Positions 49,261 to 62,720 of a stretch of DNA of 64,000 bases are shown here, piece after piece. Source of the stretch: Siderastrea radians (taxonomy: Eukaryota > Cnidaria > Anthozoa > Scleractinia > Rhizangiidae); contig CAXHKT010000183.1 of the NCBI GenBank assembly GCA_964017195.1, positions 62,001 through 126,000 of the forward strand. Direction: 5' to 3'. The position numbers and the translations under genes were made by a program. The notes below the pieces were generated by a model, which searched no databases, was not told where the DNA came from, and saw only the letters and a program-made list of their open reading frames with translations. Numbering within the stretch: the stretch's first letter is position 1; each line of letters begins with the position of its first letter.

Positions 49261-52200
49261 TAATAGCCCCGAGGGATTTGCGTTATTATTAGGCCAGTGC
49301 GCAGCCTTGCTCAGTCAACAACACCTTTATTAGCCTCTGGGAAGGCCAAAAATGGGGATTTTTTTCGCTAAGGATCGCACATATCGCGCTTTTCTACACA
49401 ATAAACTTTTTTTTCTGATAGCCCCGAGGGATTTGCGTTATTATTAGGCCAGTGCGCAGCCTTGCGCAGCCTTGCGCAGTCAACAACACCTTTTTTGGCC
49501 TCTGGGAAGGTCAAAAATGGGCTTTTTTCCCTAAGGATCGCACATATCGCGCTTTTCTACAAAATAAACTTTTTTTTCTGATAGCCCCGAGGGATTTGCG
49601 TTATTATTAGGCCAGTGCGCAGCCTTGCGCAGCCTTGCTCAGTCAACAACACCTTTTTTAGCCTCTGGGAAGGCCAAAAATGGGGTTTTTTCCCTAAGGA
49701 TCGCACATATCGCGCTTTTCTACACAATAAACTTTTTTTTCTGATAGCCCCGAGGGATTTGCGTTATTATTAGGCCAGTGCGCAGCCTTGCGCAGCCTTG
49801 CTCAGTCAACAACACCTTTTTTAGCCTCTGGGAAGCCCAAAAATGGGGTTTTTTCCCTAAGGATCGCACATATCGCGCTTTTCTACACAATAAACTTTTT
49901 TTTCTGATAGCCCCGAGGGATTTGCATTATTATTAGGCCAGTGCGCAGCCTTGCGCAGCCTTGCGCAGTCAACAACACCTTTTTTAGCCTCTGGGAAGGC
50001 CAAAAATGGGGTTTTTTTGCTAAGGATCGAACATATCGCGCTTTTCTACACAATAAACTTTTTTTTCTGATAGCCCCGAGGGATTTGCGTTATTATTAGG
50101 CCAGTGCGCAGCCTTGCGCAGCCTTGCTCAGTCAACAACACCTTTTTTAGCCTCTGGGAAGGCCAAAAATGGGGTTTTTTCCTTAAGGATCGCACATATC
50201 GCGCTTTTCTACACAATAAACTTTTTTTTCTGATAGCCCCCAGGGATTTGCGTTATCATTAGGCCAGTGCGCAGCCTTGCGAAGCCTTGCTCAGTCAACA
50301 ACACCTTTTTTAGCCTCTGGGAAGGCCAAAAATGGGGTTTTTTCCCTAAGGATCGCACATATCGCGCTTTTCTACACAATAAACTTTTTTTTCTGATAGC
50401 CCCGAGAGATTTGCATTATTATTAGGCCAGTGCGCAGCCTTGCGCAGCCTTGCGCAGTCAACAACACCTTTTTTAGCCTCTGGGAAGGCCAAAATTGGGG
50501 TTTTTTCCCTAAGGATCGCACATATCGCGCTTTTCTACACAATAAACTTTTTTTTCTGATAGCCCCGAGGGATTTGCGTTATTATTAGGCCAGTGCGCAG
50601 CCTTGCGCAGCCTTGCTCAGTCAACAACACCTTTTTTAGCCTCTGGGAAGGCCAAAAATGGGGTTTCTTCCCTAAGGATCGCACATATCGCGCTTTTCTA
50701 CACAATAAACTTTTTTTTCTGATAGCCCCGAGGGATTTGCATTATTATTAGGCCAGTGCGCAGCCTTGCGCAGCCTTGCGCAGTCAACAACACCTTTTTT
50801 AGCCTCTGGGAAGGCCAAAAATGGGGTTTTTTCCTTAAGGATCGCACATATCGTGCTTTTCTAAACAATAAACTTTTTTTTCTGATAGCCCCGAGGGATT
50901 TGCATTATTATTAGGCCAGTGCGCAGCCTTGCGCAGTCAACAACACCTTTTTTAGCCTCTGGGAAGGCCAAAAATTTAGTTTTTTCCCTAAGGATCGCAC
51001 ATATCGCGCCTTCTTTGTGCTTTTGCACAAAAGGAATTTTTTTCGGATGGTCCCAGAGGGATTGAATGCATTTGGGACCTTTGTGCATGCAGCTGAGAGC
51101 GCCAATTAGCTTTTTTCTGCTTTTGGGGTCTAATTCAAGCCCTGAAAAGGTGCAGCACTTTTTAGTATCGCCAAAGTCGATAAAAATAGTGCAAAATGGA
51201 ATGTTTTTTGGTGCCGCAACGGGATCTGGGGTGCTTTTGTGCTGGGGCCGTTGCACCAAAACCAGCACTTTTTTGAGGGACCCACCCCACCCCTCTCAAA
51301 ACTGAAATTCCCACCTTATCGACAAAATCGCAGACTTTCTACACAATAAACTTTTTTTTCTGATAGCCCCGAGGGATTTGCATTATTATTGGGCCAGTGC
51401 GCAGCCTTGCTCAGTCAACAACACCTTTTTTAGCCTCTGGGAAGACCAAAAATGGGGTTTTTTCGCTAAGGATCGCACATATCGCGCTTTTCTACACAAT
51501 ACACTTTTTTTTCTGATAGCCCCGAGGGATTTGCGTTATTATTAGGCCAGTGCGCAGCCTTGCGCAGACTTGCTCAGTCAACAACACCTTTTTTAGCCTC
51601 TGGGAAGGCCAAAAATGGGTTTTTTTTCGCTAAGGATCGCACATATCGCGCTTTTCTACACAATAAACTTTTTTTTCTGATAGCCCCGAGTGATTTGCAT
51701 TATTATTAGGCCAGTGCGCAGCCTTGCGCAGCCTCGCACAGTCAACAACACCTTTTTTAGCCTCTGGGAAGGCCAAAAATGGGGTTTTTTCCCTAAGGAT
51801 CGCACATATCGCGGTTTTCTACACAATAAACTTTTTTTCTGATAGCCCCGAGGGATTTGCATTATTATTAGGCCAGTGCGCAGCCTTGCGCAGCCTTGCG
51901 CAGTGAACAACACCTTCTTTAGCCTCTGGGAAGGCCAAAAATGGGTTTTTTTTAGCTAAGGATCGCACATATCGCGCTTTCCTACACAATAAACTTTTTT
52001 TCTGATAGCCCCGAGGGATTTGCGTTATTATTAGGCCAGTGCGCAGCCTTGCGCAGCCTTGCGCAGTGAACAACACCTTTTTGAGCCTCTGGGAAGGCCA
52101 AAAATGGGGTTTTTTCGCTAAGGATCGCTCATATCGCGCTTTTCTACACAATAAACTTTTTTTCTGATAGCCCCGAGGGATTTGCGTTATTATTAGGCCA

Positions 52201-52603
52201 GTGCGCAGCCTTGCGCAGCCTTGCGCAGTGAACAACACCTTTTTTAGCCTCTGGGAAGGCCAAAAATGGGGTTTTTTCGCTAAGGATCGCACATATCGCG
52301 CTTTTCTACACAATAAACTTTTGTTTCTGATAGCCCTGAGAGATTTGCGTTATTATTAGGCCAGTGCGCAGCCTTGCGCAGCCTTGCGCAGTGAACAACA
52401 CCTTTTTTAGCCTCTGGGAAGGCCAAAATTGGGGTTTTTTCCCTAATTATCGCACATATCGCACCTTCTTTGTGCTTTTGCACAAAAGGAATTTTTTTCG
52501 GATAGTCCCAGAGGGATTGAATGCATTTGGGACCTTTGTGCATGCAGCTGAGAGTGCCAATTAGCTTTTTTCTGCTTTTTGGGGCTAATTTAAGCCCTGA
52601 AAA

Positions 52604-52855
52604 ATAATAATAATAATAATAATAATAAATAATAATAACGAATTTTTAAACAGGATGGCCCTTCAGTACATGCGTACTGTTATCAAAGGGGTCCTGTAAA
52701 AGAAAAATATATATAACAATATAACATAAAATATATCATATAAAAGGATAAAAGGTAAAAAGTTAAGAATCTATTAAATTATGCTTACTTAACCTATAAA
52801 AATACTTCGTTTAAAGACTGCCTAAATAAAACCTTACTGCTAGTTTGTCTAGTTT
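52604..52855 (-). mobile_element. Insert with (AAT)n end, copy 2
   Basis: Same sequence and same insertion point as the copy at 47556, with one extra AAT unit (252 bp). The flanks share TTTAAGCCC and CCCTAATTATCGCAC variants with the other three. Confidence 0.85.
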
Positions 52856-54352
52856 GCAGCACTTTTTAGTATCGCCAAATTCGATAAAAATAGTGCCAAA
52901 TGGAATGTTTTTTGGTGCCGCAACGGGATCAGGGGTGCTTTTGTGCTGGGGCCGTTGCACCAAAACCAGCACTTTTTTGAGGGACCCACCCCACCCCTCT
53001 CAAAACTGAAATTCCCACCTTATCGACAAAATCGCAGACTTTGTACACAGTAAACTTTTTTTTCTGATAGCCCCGAGGGATTTGCATTATTATTAGGCCA
53101 GTGCGCAGCCTTGCGCAGCCTTGCACAGTGAACAACACCTTTTTTAGCCTCTGGGAAGGCCAAAAATGGGGTTTTTTCGCTAAGGATCGCACATATCGCG
53201 CTTTTCTACACAATAAACTTTTTTCTGATAGCCCCGAGAGATTTGCGTTATTATTAGGCCAGTGCGCAGCCTTGCGCAGCCTTGCGCAGTGAACAACACC
53301 TTTTTTAGCCTCTGGGAAGGCCAAAAATGGGGTTTTTTCGCTAAGGATCGCACATATCGCGCTTTTCTACACAATAAACTTTTTTTCTGATAGCCCCGAG
53401 GGATTTGCGTTATTATTAGGCCAGTGCGCAGCCTTGCGCAGCCTTGCGCAGTGAACAACACCTTTTTTAGCCTCTGGGAAGGCCAAAAATGGGGTTTTTT
53501 CGCTAAGGATCGCACATATCGCGCTTTTATACACAATAAACTTTTTTTTCTGATAGCCCCGAGGGGTTTGCATTATTATTAGGCCAGTGCGCAGCCTTGC
53601 TCAGCCTTGCGCAGTCAACAACACCTTCTTTAGCCTCTGGGAAGGCCAAAAATGGGGTTTTTTCGCTAAGGATCGCACATATCGCGCTTTTCTAAACAAT
53701 AAACTTTTTTTTCTGATAGCCCCGAGGGATTTGCATTATTATTAGGCCAGTGCGTAGCCTTGCGCAGCCTTGCGCAGTCAACAACACCTTTTTTAGCCTA
53801 TGGGAAGGCCAAAAATGGAGTTTTTTCCCTAAGGATCGCACATATCGCGCCTTCTTTGTGCTTTTGCACAAAAGGAATTTTTTTCGGATGGTCCCAGAGG
53901 GATTGAATGCATTTGGGACCTTTGTGCATGCAGCTGAGAGCGCCAATTAGCTTTTTTCTGCTTTTCGGGGCTAATTCAAGCCCTGAAAAGGTGCAGCACT
54001 TTTTAGTATCGCAAAATTCGATAAAAATAGTGCCAAATGGAATGTTTTTTGGTGCCGCAACGGGATCTGGGGTGCTTTTGTGCTGGGGCCGTTGCACCAA
54101 AACCAGCACTTTTTTGAGGGACCCACCCCACCCCTCTCAAAACTGAAATTCCCACCTTATCGACAAAATCGCAGACTTTCTACACAATAAACTTTTTTTT
54201 CTGATAGCCCCGAGGGATTTGCATTATTATTGGGCCAGTGCGCAGCCTTGCGCAGCCTTGCTCAGTCAACAACACCTTTTTTAGCCTCTGGGAAGGCCAA
54301 AAATGGGTTTTTTTTCCTAAGGATCGCACATATCGCGCTTTTCTACACAATA

Positions 54353-54470
54353 AACTTTTTTTTCTGATAGCCCCGAGGGATTTGCGTTATTATTAGGCCA
54401 GTGCGCAGCCTTGGGGTTTTTTCCCTAAGGATCGCACATATCGCGCTTTTCTACACAATAAACTTTTTTG
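54353..54470 (+). repeat. Deletion-junction monomer (marker), copy 2
   Basis: Junction at 54412/54413, 5212 bp after copy 1. The downstream neighbour differs slightly (TTTTTTGTCTGATAGCTCCG). Confidence 0.9.
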
Positions 54471-57354
54471 TCTGATAGCTCCGAGGGATTTGCGTTATTA
54501 TTAGGCCAGTGCGCAGCCTTGCGCAGCCTTGCTCAGTCAACAACACCTTTTTTAGCCTCTGGGAAGGCCAAAAATGGGGTTTTTTCCCTAAGGATCGCAC
54601 ATATCGCGCTTTTCTACACAATAAACTTTTTTTTCTGATAGCCCCGAGGGATTTGCGTTATTATTAGGCCAGTGCGCAGCCTTGCGCAGCCTTGCTCAGT
54701 CAACAACACCTTTTTTAGCCTCTGGGAAGCCCAAAAATGGGGTTTTTTCACTAAGGATCGCACATATCGCGCTTTTCTACACAATAAACTTTTTTTTCTG
54801 ATAGCCCCGAGGGATTTGCATTATTATTAGGCCAGTGCGCAGCCTTGCGCAGCCTTGCGCAGTCAACAACACCTTTTTTAGCCTCTGGGAAGGCCAAAAA
54901 TGGGGTTTTTTTGCTAAGGATCGAACATATCGCGCTTTTCTACACAATAAACTTTTTTTTCTGATAGCCCCGAGGGATTTGCGTTATTATTAGGCCAGTG
55001 CGCAGCCTTGCGCAGCCTTGCTCAGTCAACAACACCTTTTTTAGCCTCTGGGAAGGCCAAAAATGGGGTTTTTTCCTTAAGGATCGCACATATCGCGCTT
55101 TTCTACACAATAAACTTTTTTTTCTGATAGCCCCCAGGGATTTGCGTTATCATTAGGCCAGTGCGCAGCCTTGCGAAGCCTTGCTCAGTCAACAACACCT
55201 TTTTTTAGCCTCTGGGAAGGCCAAAAATGGGGTTTTTTCCCTAAGGATCGCACATATCGCGCTTTTCTACACAATAAACTTTTTTTCTGATAGCCCCGAG
55301 AGATTTGCATTATTATTAGGCCAGTGCGCAGCCTTGCGCAGCCTTGCGCAGTCAACAACACCTTTTTTAGCCTCTGGGAAGGCCAAAATTGGGGTTTTTT
55401 CCCTAAGGATCGCACATATCGCGCTTTTCTACACAATAAACTTTTTTTTCTGATAGCCCCGAGGGATTTGCGTTATTATTAGGCCAGTGCGCAGCCTTGC
55501 GCAGCCTTGCTCAGTCAACAACACCTTTTTTAGCCTCTGGGAAGGCCAAAAATGGGGTTTTTTCCCTAAGGATCGCACATATCGCGCTTTTCTACACAAT
55601 AAACTTTTTTTTCTGATAGCCCCGAGGGATTTGCATTATTATTAGGCCAGTGCGCAGCCTTGCGCAGCCTTGCGCAGTCAACAACACCTTTTTTAGCCTC
55701 TGGGAAGGCCAAAAATGGGGTTTTTTCCTTAAGGATCGCACATATCGCGCTTTTCTAAACAATAAACTTTTTTTTCTGATAGCCCCGAGGGATTTGCATT
55801 ATTATTAGGCCAGTGCGCAGCCTTGCGCAGCCTTGCGCAGTCAACAACACCTTTTTTAGCCTCTGGGAAGGCCAAAAATGGAGTTTTTTCCCTAAGGATC
55901 GCACATATCGCGCCTTCTTTGTGCTTTTGCACAAAAGGAATTTTTTTCGGATGGTCCCAGAGGGATTGAATGCATTTGGGACCTTTGTGCATGCAGCTGA
56001 GAGCGCCAATTAGCTTTTTTCTGCTTTTGGGGTCTAATTCAAGCCCTGAAAAGGTGCAGCACTTTTTAGTATCGCCAAAGTCGATAAAAATAGTGCCAAA
56101 TGGAATGTTTTTTGGTGCCGCAACGGGATCTGGGGTGCTTTTGTGCTGGGGCCGTTGCACCAAAACCAGCACTTTTTTGAGGGACCCACCCCACCCCTCT
56201 CAAAACTGAAATTCCCACCTTATCGACAAAATCGCAGACTTTCTACACAATAAACTTTTTTTTCTGATAGCCCCGAGGGATTTGCATTATTATTGGGCCA
56301 GTGCGCAGCCTTGCGCAGCCTTGCTCAGTCAACAACACCTTTTTTAGCCTCTGGGAAGACCAAAAATGGGGTTTTTTCGCTAAGGATCGCACATATCGCG
56401 CTTTTCTACACAATACACTTTTTTTTCTGATAGCCCCGAGGGATTTGCGTTATTATTAGGCCAGTGCGCAGCCTTGCGCAGCCTTGCTCAGTCAACAACA
56501 CCTTTTTTAGCCTCTGGGAAGGCCAAAAATGGGTTTTTTTTCGCTAAGGATCGCACATATCGCGCTTTTCTACACAATAAACTTTTTTTTCTGATAGCCC
56601 CGAGTGATTTGCATTATTATTAGGCCAGTGCGCAGCCTTGCGCAGCCTCGCGCAGTCAACAACACCTTTTTTAGCCTCATGGAAGGCCAAAAATGGGGTT
56701 TTTTCCCTAAGGATCGCACATATCGCGGTTTTCTACACAATAAACTTTTTTTCTGATAGCCCCGAGGGATTTGCATTATTATTAGGCCAGTGCGCAGCCT
56801 TGCGCAGCCTTGCGCAGTGAACAACACCTTCTTTAGCCTCTGGGAAGGCCAAAAATGGGTTTTTTTTAGCTAAGGATCGCACATATCGCGCTTTCCTACA
56901 CAATAAACTTTTTTTCTGATAGCCCCGAGGGATTTGCGTTATTATTAGGCCAGTGCGCAGCCTTGCGCAGCCTTGCGCAGTGAACAACACCTTTTTGAGC
57001 CTCTGGGAAGGCCAAAAATGGGGGTTTTTCGCTAAGGATCGCTCATATCGCGCTTTTCTACACAATAAACTTTTTTTCTGATAGCCCCGAGGGATTTGCG
57101 TTATTATTAGGCCAGTGCGCAGCCTTGCGCAGCCTTGCGCAGTGAACAACACCTTTTTTAGCCTCTGGGAAGGCCAAAAATGGGGTTTTTTCCCTAATTA
57201 TCGCACATATCGCACCTTCTTTGTGCTTTTGCACAAAAGGAATTTTTTTCGGATAGTCCCAGAGGGATTGAATGCATTTGGGACCTTTGTGCATGCAGCT
57301 GAGAGTGCCAATTAGCTTTTTTCTGCTTTTTGGGGCTAATTTAAGCCCTGAAAA

Positions 57355-57603
57355 ATAATAATAATAATAATAATAAATAATAATAACGAATTTTTAAACA
57401 GGATGGCCCTTCAGTACATGCGTACTGTTATCAAAGGGGTCCTGTAAAAGAAAAATATATATAACAATATAACATAAAATATATCATATAAAAGGATAAA
57501 AGGTAAAAAGTTAAGAATCTATTAAATTATGCTTACTTAACCTATAAAAATACTTCGTTTAAAGACTGCCTAAATAAAACCTTACTGCTAGTTTGTCTAG
57601 TTT
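57355..57603 (-). mobile_element. Insert with (AAT)n end, copy 3
   Basis: 249 bp, same insertion point and flank variants as the others. Confidence 0.85.
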
Positions 57604-58116
57604 GCAGCACTTTTTAGTATCGCCAAATTCGATAAAAATAGTGCCAAATGGAATGTTTTTTGGTGCCGCAACGGGATCAGGGGTGCTTTTGTGCTGGGGC
57701 CGTTGCACCAAAACCAGCACTTTTTTGAGGGACCCACCCCACCCCTCTCAAAACTGAAATTCCCACCTTATCGACAAAATCGCAGACTTTGTACACAGTA
57801 AACTTTTTTTTCTGATAGCCCCGAGGGATTTGCATTATTATTAGGCCAGTGCGCAGCCTTGCGCAGCCTTGCACAGTGAACAACACCTTTTTTAGCCTCT
57901 GGGAAGGCCAAAAATGGGGTTTTTTCGCTAAGGATCGCACATATCGCGCTTTTCTACACAATAAACCTTTTTTCTGATAGCCCCGACAGATTTGCGTTAT
58001 TATTAGGCCAGTGCGCAGCCTTGCGCAGCCTTGCGCAGTGAACAACACCTTTTTTAGCCTCTGGGAAGGCCAAAAATGGGTTTTTTTTCGCTAAGGATCG
58101 CATATATCGCGCTTTT

Positions 58117-61040
58117 CTACACAATAAACTTTTTTTTCTGATAGCCCCGAGTGATTTGCATTATTATTAGGCCAGTGCGCAGCCTTGCGCAGCCTCGCGC
58201 AGTCAACAACACCTTTTTTAGCCTCTGGGAAGGCCAAAAATGGGGTTTTTTCCCTAAGGATCGCACATATCGCGGTTTTCTACACAATAAACTTTTTTTC
58301 TGATAGCCCCGAGGGATTTGCATTATTATTAGGCCAGTGCGCAGCCTTGCGCAGCCTTGCGCAGTGAACAACACCTTCTTTAGCCTCTGGGAAGGCCAAA
58401 AATGGGTTTTTTTTAGCTAAGGATCGCACATATCGCGCTTTCCTACACAATAAACTTTTTTTCTGATAGCCCCGAGGGATTTGCGTTATTATTAGGCCAG
58501 TGCGCAGGCTTGCGCAGCCTTGCGCAGTGAACAACACCTTTTTGAGCCTCTGGGAAGGCCAAAAATGGGGTTTTTTCGCTAGGGATCGCTCATATCGCGC
58601 TTTTCTACACAATAAACTTTTTTTCTGATAGCCCCGAGGGATTTGCGTTATTATTAGGCCAGTGCGCAGCCTTGCGCAGCCTTGCGCAGTGAACAACACC
58701 TTTTTTAGCCTCTGGGAAGGCCAAAAATGGGGTTTTTTCGCTAAGGATCGCACATATCGCGCTTTTCTACACAATAAACTTTTTTTTCTGATAGCCCTGA
58801 GAGATTTGCGTTATTATTAGGCCAGTGCGCAGCCTTGCGCAGCCTTGCGCAGTGAACAACACCTTCTTTAGCCTCTGGGAAGGCCAAAAAAGGGGTTTTT
58901 TCGCTAAGGATCGCACATATCGCGCTTTTCTACACAATAAACTTTTTTTCTGATAGCCCCGAGAGATTTTCGTTATTATTAGGCCAGTGCGCAGCCTTGT
59001 GCAGCCTTGCGCAGTGAACAACACCTTTTTTAGCCTCTGGGAAGGCCAAAAATGGGGTTTTTTTCGCTAAGGATCGCACATATCGCGCTTTTCTACACAA
59101 TAAACTTTTTTTTCTGATAGCCCCGAGTGATTTGCATTATTATTAGGCCAGTGCGCAGCCTTGCGCAGCCTCGCGCAGTCAACAACACCTTTTTTAGCCT
59201 CTGGGAAGGCCAAAAATGGGGTTTTTTCCCTAAGGATCGCACATATCGCGGTTTTCTACACAATAAACTTTTTTTCTGATAGCCCCGAGGGATTTGCATT
59301 ATTATTAGGAGAGTGCGCAGCCTTGCGCAGCCTTCCGCAGTGAACAACACCTTCTTTAGCCTCTGGGAAGGCCAAAAATGGGTTTTTTTTAGCTAAGGAT
59401 CGCACATATCGCGCTTTCCTACACAATAAACTTTTTTTCTGATAGCCCCGAGGGATTTGCGTTATTATTAGGCCAGTGCGCAGGCTTGCGCAGCCTTGCG
59501 CAGTGAACAACACCTTTTTGAGCCTCTGGGAAGGCCAAAAATGGGGTTTTTTCGCTAGGGATCGCTCATATCGCGCTTTTCTACACAATAAACTTTTTTT
59601 CTGATAGCCCCGAGGGATTTGCGTTATTATTAGGCCAGTGCGCAGCCTTGCGCAGCCTTGCGCAGTGAACAACACCTTTTTTAGCCTCTGGGAAGGCCAA
59701 AAATGGGGTTTTTTCGCTAAGGATCGCACATATCGCGCTTTTCTACACAATAAACTTTTTTTTCTGATAGCCCTGAGAGATTTGCGTTATTATTAGGCCA
59801 GTGCGCAGCCTTGCGCAGCCTTGCGCAGTGAACAACACCTTCTTTAGCCTCTGGGAAGGCCAAAAAAGGGGTTTTTTCGCTAAGGATCGCACATATCGCG
59901 CTTTTCTACACAATAAACTTTTTTTCTGATAGCCCCGAGAGATTTTCGTTATTATTAGGCCAGTGCGCAGCCTTGTGCAGCCTTGCGCAGTGAACAACAC
60001 CTTTTTTAGCCTCTGGGAAGGCCAAAAATGGGGTTTTTTTCGCTAAGGATCGCACATATCGCGCTTTTCTACACAATAAACTTTTTTTTCTGATAGCCCC
60101 GAGTGATTTGCATTATTATTAGGCCAGTGCGCAGCCTTGCGCAGCCTCGCGCAGTCAACAACACCTTTTTTAGCCTCTGGGAAGGCCAAAAATGGGGTTT
60201 TTTCCCTAAGGATCGCACATATCGCGGTTTTCTACACAATAAACTTTTTTTCTGATAGCCCCGAGGGATTTGCATTATTATTAGGCCAGTGCGCAGCCTT
60301 GCGCAGCCTTGCGCAGTGAACAACACCTTCTTTAGCCTCTGGGAAGGCCAAAAATGGGTTTTTTTTAGCTAAGGATCGCACATATCGCGCTTTCCTACAC
60401 AATAAACTTTTTTTCTGATAGCCCCGAGGGATTTGCGTTATTATTAGGCCAGTGCGCAGCCTTGCGCAGCCTTGCGCAGTGAACAACACCTTTTTGAGCC
60501 TCTGGGAAGGCCAAAAATGGGGTTTTTTCGCTAGGGATCGCTCATATCGCGCTTTTCTACACAATAAACTTTTTTTCTGATAGCCCCGAGGGATTTGCGT
60601 TATTATTAGGCCAGTGCGCAGCCTTGCGCAGCCTTGCGCAGTGAACAACACCTTCTTTAGCCTCTGGGAAGGCCAAAAATGGGGTTTTTTCGCTAAGGAT
60701 CGCACATATCGCGCTTTTCTACACAATAAACTTTTTTTTCTGATAGCCTCGAGGGATTTGCGTTATTATTAGGCCAGTGCGCAGCCTTGCGCAGCCTTGC
60801 GCAGTGAACAACACCTTTTTTAGCCTCTGGGAAGGCCAAAAATGGGGTTTTTTCCCTAATTATCGCACATATCGCACCTTCTTTGTGCTTTTGCAGAAAA
60901 GGAATTTTTTTCGGATAGTCCCAGAGGGATTGAATGCATTTGGGACCTTTGTGCATGCAGCTGAGAGTGCCAATTAGCTTTTTTCTGCTTTTTGGGGCTA
61001 ATTTAAGCCCTGAAAAATAATAATAATAATAATAATAAAT
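58117..61040 (+). repeat. 976 bp (six-monomer) higher-order repeat, about three copies
   Basis: Copies start at about 58117, 59093 and 60069. The ordered variants GAGTGATTTGC, GCAGCCTCGC, CGCGGTTTTC, TTTTTTTTAGC, TTTCCTACAC, TTTTTGAGCC and GATCGCTCATATC recur at exactly 976 bp. The third copy diverges after about 60620, where it leads into a B module. Related blocks lie at 51656 and 56570. Confidence 0.9.
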
Positions 61041-61265
61041 AATAATAACGAATTTTTAAACAGGATGGCCCTTCAGTACATGCGTACTGTTATCAAAGGG
61101 GTCCTGTAAAAGAAAAATATATATAACAATATAACATAAAATATATCATATAAAAGGATAAAAGGTAAAAAGTTAAGAATCTATTAAATTATGCTTACTT
61201 AACCTATAAAAATACTTCGTTTAAAGACTGCCTAAATAAAACCTTACTGCTAGTTTGTCTAGTTT
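61017..61265 (-). mobile_element. Insert with (AAT)n end, copy 4
   Basis: 249 bp, same insertion point and flanks as the other three. Its host B module carries GCAGAAAAGG in place of the perfect GCACAAAAGG hairpin arm. Confidence 0.85.
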
Positions 61266-62600
61266 GCAGCACTTTTTAGTATCGCCAAATTCGATAAAAA
61301 TAGTGCCAAATGGAATGTTTTTTGGTGCCGCAACGGGATCAGGGGTGCTTTTGTGCTGGGGCCGTTGCACCAAAACCAGCACTTTTTTGAGGGACCCACC
61401 CCACCCCTCTCAAAACTGAAATTCCCACCTTATCGACAAAATCGCAGACTTTGTACACAGTAAACTTTTTTTTCTGATAGCCCCGAGGGATTTGCATTAT
61501 TATTAGGCCAGTGCGCAGCCTTGCGCAGCCTTGCACAGTGAACAACACCTTTTTTAGCCTCTGGGAAGGCCAAAAATGGGGTTTTTTCGCTAAGGATCGC
61601 ACATATCGCGCTTTTCTACACAATAAACTTTTTTTCTGATAGCCCCGAGAGATTTGCGTTATTATTAGGCCAGTGCGCAGCCTTGCACAGCCTTGCGCAG
61701 TGAACAACACCTTTTTTAGCCTCTGGGAAGGCCAAAAATGGGGTTTTTTCGCTAAGGATCGCACATATCGCGCTTTTCTACACAATAAACTTTTTTTTCT
61801 GATAGTCCCGAGGGGTTTGCATTATTATTAGGCCAGTGCGCAGCCTTGCTCAGCCTTGCGCAGTCAACAACACCTTTTTTAGCCTCTGGGAAGGCCAAAA
61901 AAGGGGTTTTTTCGCTAAGGATCGCACATATCGCGCTTTTCTAAACAATAAACTTTTTTTTCTGATAGCCCCGAGGGATTTGCATTATTATTAGGCCAGT
62001 GCGTAGCCTTGCGCAGCCTTGCGCAGTCAACAACACCTTTTTTAGCCCTGGGAAGGCCAAAAATGGAGTTTTTTCCCTAAGGATCGCACATATCGCGCCT
62101 TCTTTGTGCTTTTGCAGAAAAGGAATTTTTTTCGGATGGTCCCAGAGGGATTGAATGCATTTGGGACCTTTGTGCATGCAGCTGAGAGCGCCAATTAGCT
62201 TTTTTCTGCTTTTCGGGGCTAATTCAAGCCCTGAAAAGGTGCAGCACTTTTTCGTATCGCCAAATTCGATAAAAATAGTGCCAAATGGAATGTTTTTTGG
62301 TGCCGCAACGGGATCTGGGGTGCTTTTGTGCTGGGGCCGTTGCACCAAAACCAGCACTTTTTTGAGGGACCCACCCCACCCCTCTCAAAACTGAAATTCC
62401 CACCTTATCGACAAAATCGCAGACTTTCTACACAATAAACTTTTTTTTCTGATAGCCCCGAGGGATTTGCATTATTATTGGGCCAGTGCGCAGCCTTGCG
62501 CAGCCTTGCTCAGTCAACAACACCTTTTTTAGCCTCTGGGAAGGCCAAAAATGGGTTTTTTTTCCTAAGGATCGCACATATCGCGCTTTTCTACACAATA

Positions 62601-62720
62601 AACTTTTTTTTCTGATAGCCCCGAGGGATTTGCGTTATTATTAGGCCAGTGCGCAGCCTTGGGGTTTTTTCCCTAAGGATCGCACATATCGCGCTTTTCT
62701 ACACAATAAACTTTTTTTTC
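62601..62720 (+). repeat. Deletion-junction monomer (marker), copy 3
   Basis: Junction at 62660/62661, 8248 bp after copy 2. The following CACCTTTATTAGCCTC and GGGGATTTTTTTCGC variants match copy 1 (near 49326) rather than copy 2. Confidence 0.9.
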
